This document shows positions 6,253 through 7,411 of a stretch of 7,411 nt of DNA, piece by piece. The position numbers were made by a program, and so were the translations under genes. Below the pieces are notes generated by a model. The model worked only from the letters and a program-made list of their open reading frames with translations, did no database searches and was not told the origin of the DNA. The DNA is from an uncultured Odoribacter sp. (GTDB lineage Bacteria; Bacteroidota; Bacteroidia; Bacteroidales; Marinifilaceae). Where the stretch lies: contig CAJKZL010000142.1 of the NCBI GenBank assembly GCA_905204385.1, forward strand, positions 1-7,411, in the 5' to 3' direction. Each line of letters begins with the position of its first letter. The first letter of the stretch is position 1.

Positions 6253-7411
6253 ATGAAAAAATTGATTTTACTGTTGAGTTGTTTGTTGTTGCTGTGGAAT
6301 GCCGGTGATTGCCAGAGCATGTACGGGGATGCCGCGAAAGCGGATGTAAAGATGAAGTATGTTTACTCGTTCGGGGAGGCTTTGGAAAAAGCGAAGCAGG
6401 AGAAGAAGCTGATTTTCTTCAATTGTTTTGCCGACTGGGCTGTTCCTTGCCACGGGATGAACAAGTTGGTGTTCAGCGATCAGGAGTTTGCGGATTGGAT
6501 GGACAAGCATTTTGTAAACTTCTTTATAGATGTGACCACGCCGGAGGGGCGGCCGCTGGCGGAGAAGTACAACGCCAGGGCGATGGCCCAGTATTTAGTA
6601 CTCGATGCTGAAGGGAACATTGTACACCGGATTGTCGGAGGATGCGGATTGCCTGAGTTTCAGGAACGCGTGGCCTGTGCTTTGAGTCCGAAGACTTCGC
6701 AGGCCGGAATGACGAAAAGTTATGATGCCGGGGAACGGGGAGTGAAGTTTTTGGGACGTTATGCCAAGGTGTTAGCCTATAGCCTGGAGGAGGAACGGTA
6801 TGAAAAAGTGGTGGATGAGTATTTTGCGGCCCTGAAGCCTTCGAAGTGGGCCGAAAAGGACAATTGGGCACTGTTTTGCAGCAAAGCGCGTGATCCGGAA
6901 AGTGAGAAGTTCCGCTATCTGCTGGAACATAAAGCGGAATTTGCCGCGTCGGTCGGCGATAGCCTGGTGTGCAGATGGATTGCAGGGGTCTATTTTATGC
7001 CGGTCTTCCGGATGGCGATCGGCGATGTCCCTTATGAAGGAGGGAAATTGCTGGACATTTATATGAAGCTGAAAAAAGCGGAAATTCCTGCCGAGAGTCC
7101 TGTTTTTACCGTATATGAGATCGCTAAATACCGGGGAGAGAAGAATTTCGACCGGATGATGGAGGTATTCGGGCAAAAAGTGCCGGGCATGGACGATAGG
7201 ACGGCGGTTGCTTTGGACCTGTCGCTGAAAGATTGGAAAGAGCTGTCGGTGGAAGAGAAAAAGAGGGTGGTGGAGTATCTGGACAAGCGCTCGAAGGATA
7301 TGTCGGGCAGCTTGCTGAAAACCTACCGGGAGGCCATAAAGGAGATGGTTAACCCGGAGGGTATTCCGTTCGAGGATCTTGGATTGGACGAAGCCCTTCA
7401 AAAAGCTGCCC
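6253..7411 (+). CDS. Exported thioredoxin-fold protein with degenerate active site, 3' end cut by window
   Basis: An open frame runs from ATG 6253 to the last base with no stop, giving 386 codons plus one base; the C-terminus is outside the window. Residues 1-20 are a signal peptide (M-K-K-L-I-L-L-L start). The lipobox is poor because Asp precedes Cys20, so a periplasmic soluble protein is likely. Residues of about 37-140 form a thioredoxin-like domain: F-G-E-A-L-E-K-A-K-Q-E-K-K-L-I-F-F (40-56), the active-site loop A-D-W-A-V-P-C-H (60-67), F-I-D-V-T (91-95), Y-L-V-L-D-A-E-G-N (114-122) and H-R-I-V-G-G (125-130). Family members usually read W-C-G-P-C; here the N-terminal nucleophilic Cys is Ala63 and only Cys66 remains. 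The position of the usual cis-proline reads A-M-A-Q (110-113). Residues from about 150 onward are helical and unrecognised; Bacteroidota thioredoxin-like proteins often carry such a tail. A redox-inactive binding or chaperone role is inference. Confidence 0.85.
   Translation, partial: MKKLILLLSCLLLLWNAGDCQSMYGDAAKADVKMKYVYSFGEALEKAKQEKKLIFFNCFADWAVPCHGMNKLVFSDQEFADWMDKHFVNFFIDVTTPEGRPLAEKYNARAMAQYLVLDAEGNIVHRIVGGCGLPEFQERVACALSPKTSQAGMTKSYDAGERGVKFLGRYAKVLAYSLEEERYEKVVDEYFAALKPSKWAEKDNWALFCSKARDPESEKFRYLLEHKAEFAASVGDSLVCRWIAGVYFMPVFRMAIGDVPYEGGKLLDIYMKLKKAEIPAESPVFTVYEIAKYRGEKNFDRMMEVFGQKVPGMDDRTAVALDLSLKDWKELSVEEKKRVVEYLDKRSKDMSGSLLKTYREAIKEMVNPEGIPFEDLGLDEALQKAA

Noticed and set aside
6772..7401. 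209-residue open frame on the minus strand
   Set aside because: It is antisense to the thioredoxin-like gene, which has a signal peptide and fold motifs. Its composition is that of a shadow frame and no family is recognised.
1..7411. tRNA, rRNA, CRISPR arrays, insertion sequences or invertible repeats
   Set aside because: Nearly all bases lie in co-directional protein-coding frames. I saw no repeat arrays, no terminal inverted repeats and no transposase or integrase motifs.

Overview
The window is a piece of a Bacteroidota chromosome. It most resembles gut Bacteroidales, and Odoribacteraceae or Bacteroidaceae-type genomes are plausible, but the genus cannot be fixed from the sequence. The evidence is a SusC/SusD (RagA/RagB) outer-membrane nutrient-uptake pair, several lipoproteins with acidic residues after the acylated cysteine, a FISUMP-domain protein, and A/T-rich leaders without strong Shine-Dalgarno sites.

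All genes lie on the + strand and look like one operon. (1) Bases 1-2596 hold the 3' part of a SusC-type TonB-dependent transporter. The plug-domain end (2-157) can be read in frame with the barrel but carries two in-frame TAA codons (5-7 and 140-142) and changes at conserved plug residues. The gene is therefore either a pseudogene or contains sequence errors. (2) 2609-4180 is a SusD-type surface lipoprotein. (3) 4209-5201 is a lipoprotein that looks like a SusCD-associated zinc-metallopeptidase relative (Peptidase_Mx1-like) without any HExxH motif. (4) 5191-6201, overlapping gene 3 by 11 bases, is a FISUMP-domain lipoprotein with an insert of about 100 residues in the domain. (5) 6253 to the window end is a thioredoxin-fold exported protein whose active site reads W-A-V-P-C instead of W-C-G-P-C, and whose cis-proline position also appears to be replaced. 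Gaps between genes are 12, 28, -11 and 51 bases, and no non-coding stretch exceeds 300 bases.

By analogy with known SusCD systems, SusC would be the TonB-energised channel and SusD its substrate-capturing lid, with the two lipoproteins on the surface and the thioredoxin-like protein in the periplasm. No glycoside hydrolase, sigma/anti-sigma pair or other regulator is visible. A peptide or protein substrate (RagAB-like) is therefore as plausible as a glycan, but this is inference. The main point of interest is that two downstream members of enzyme families both appear to have lost catalytic residues, which suggests binding or structural roles, or else a decaying locus. The nonsense codons in susC make decay a serious alternative.
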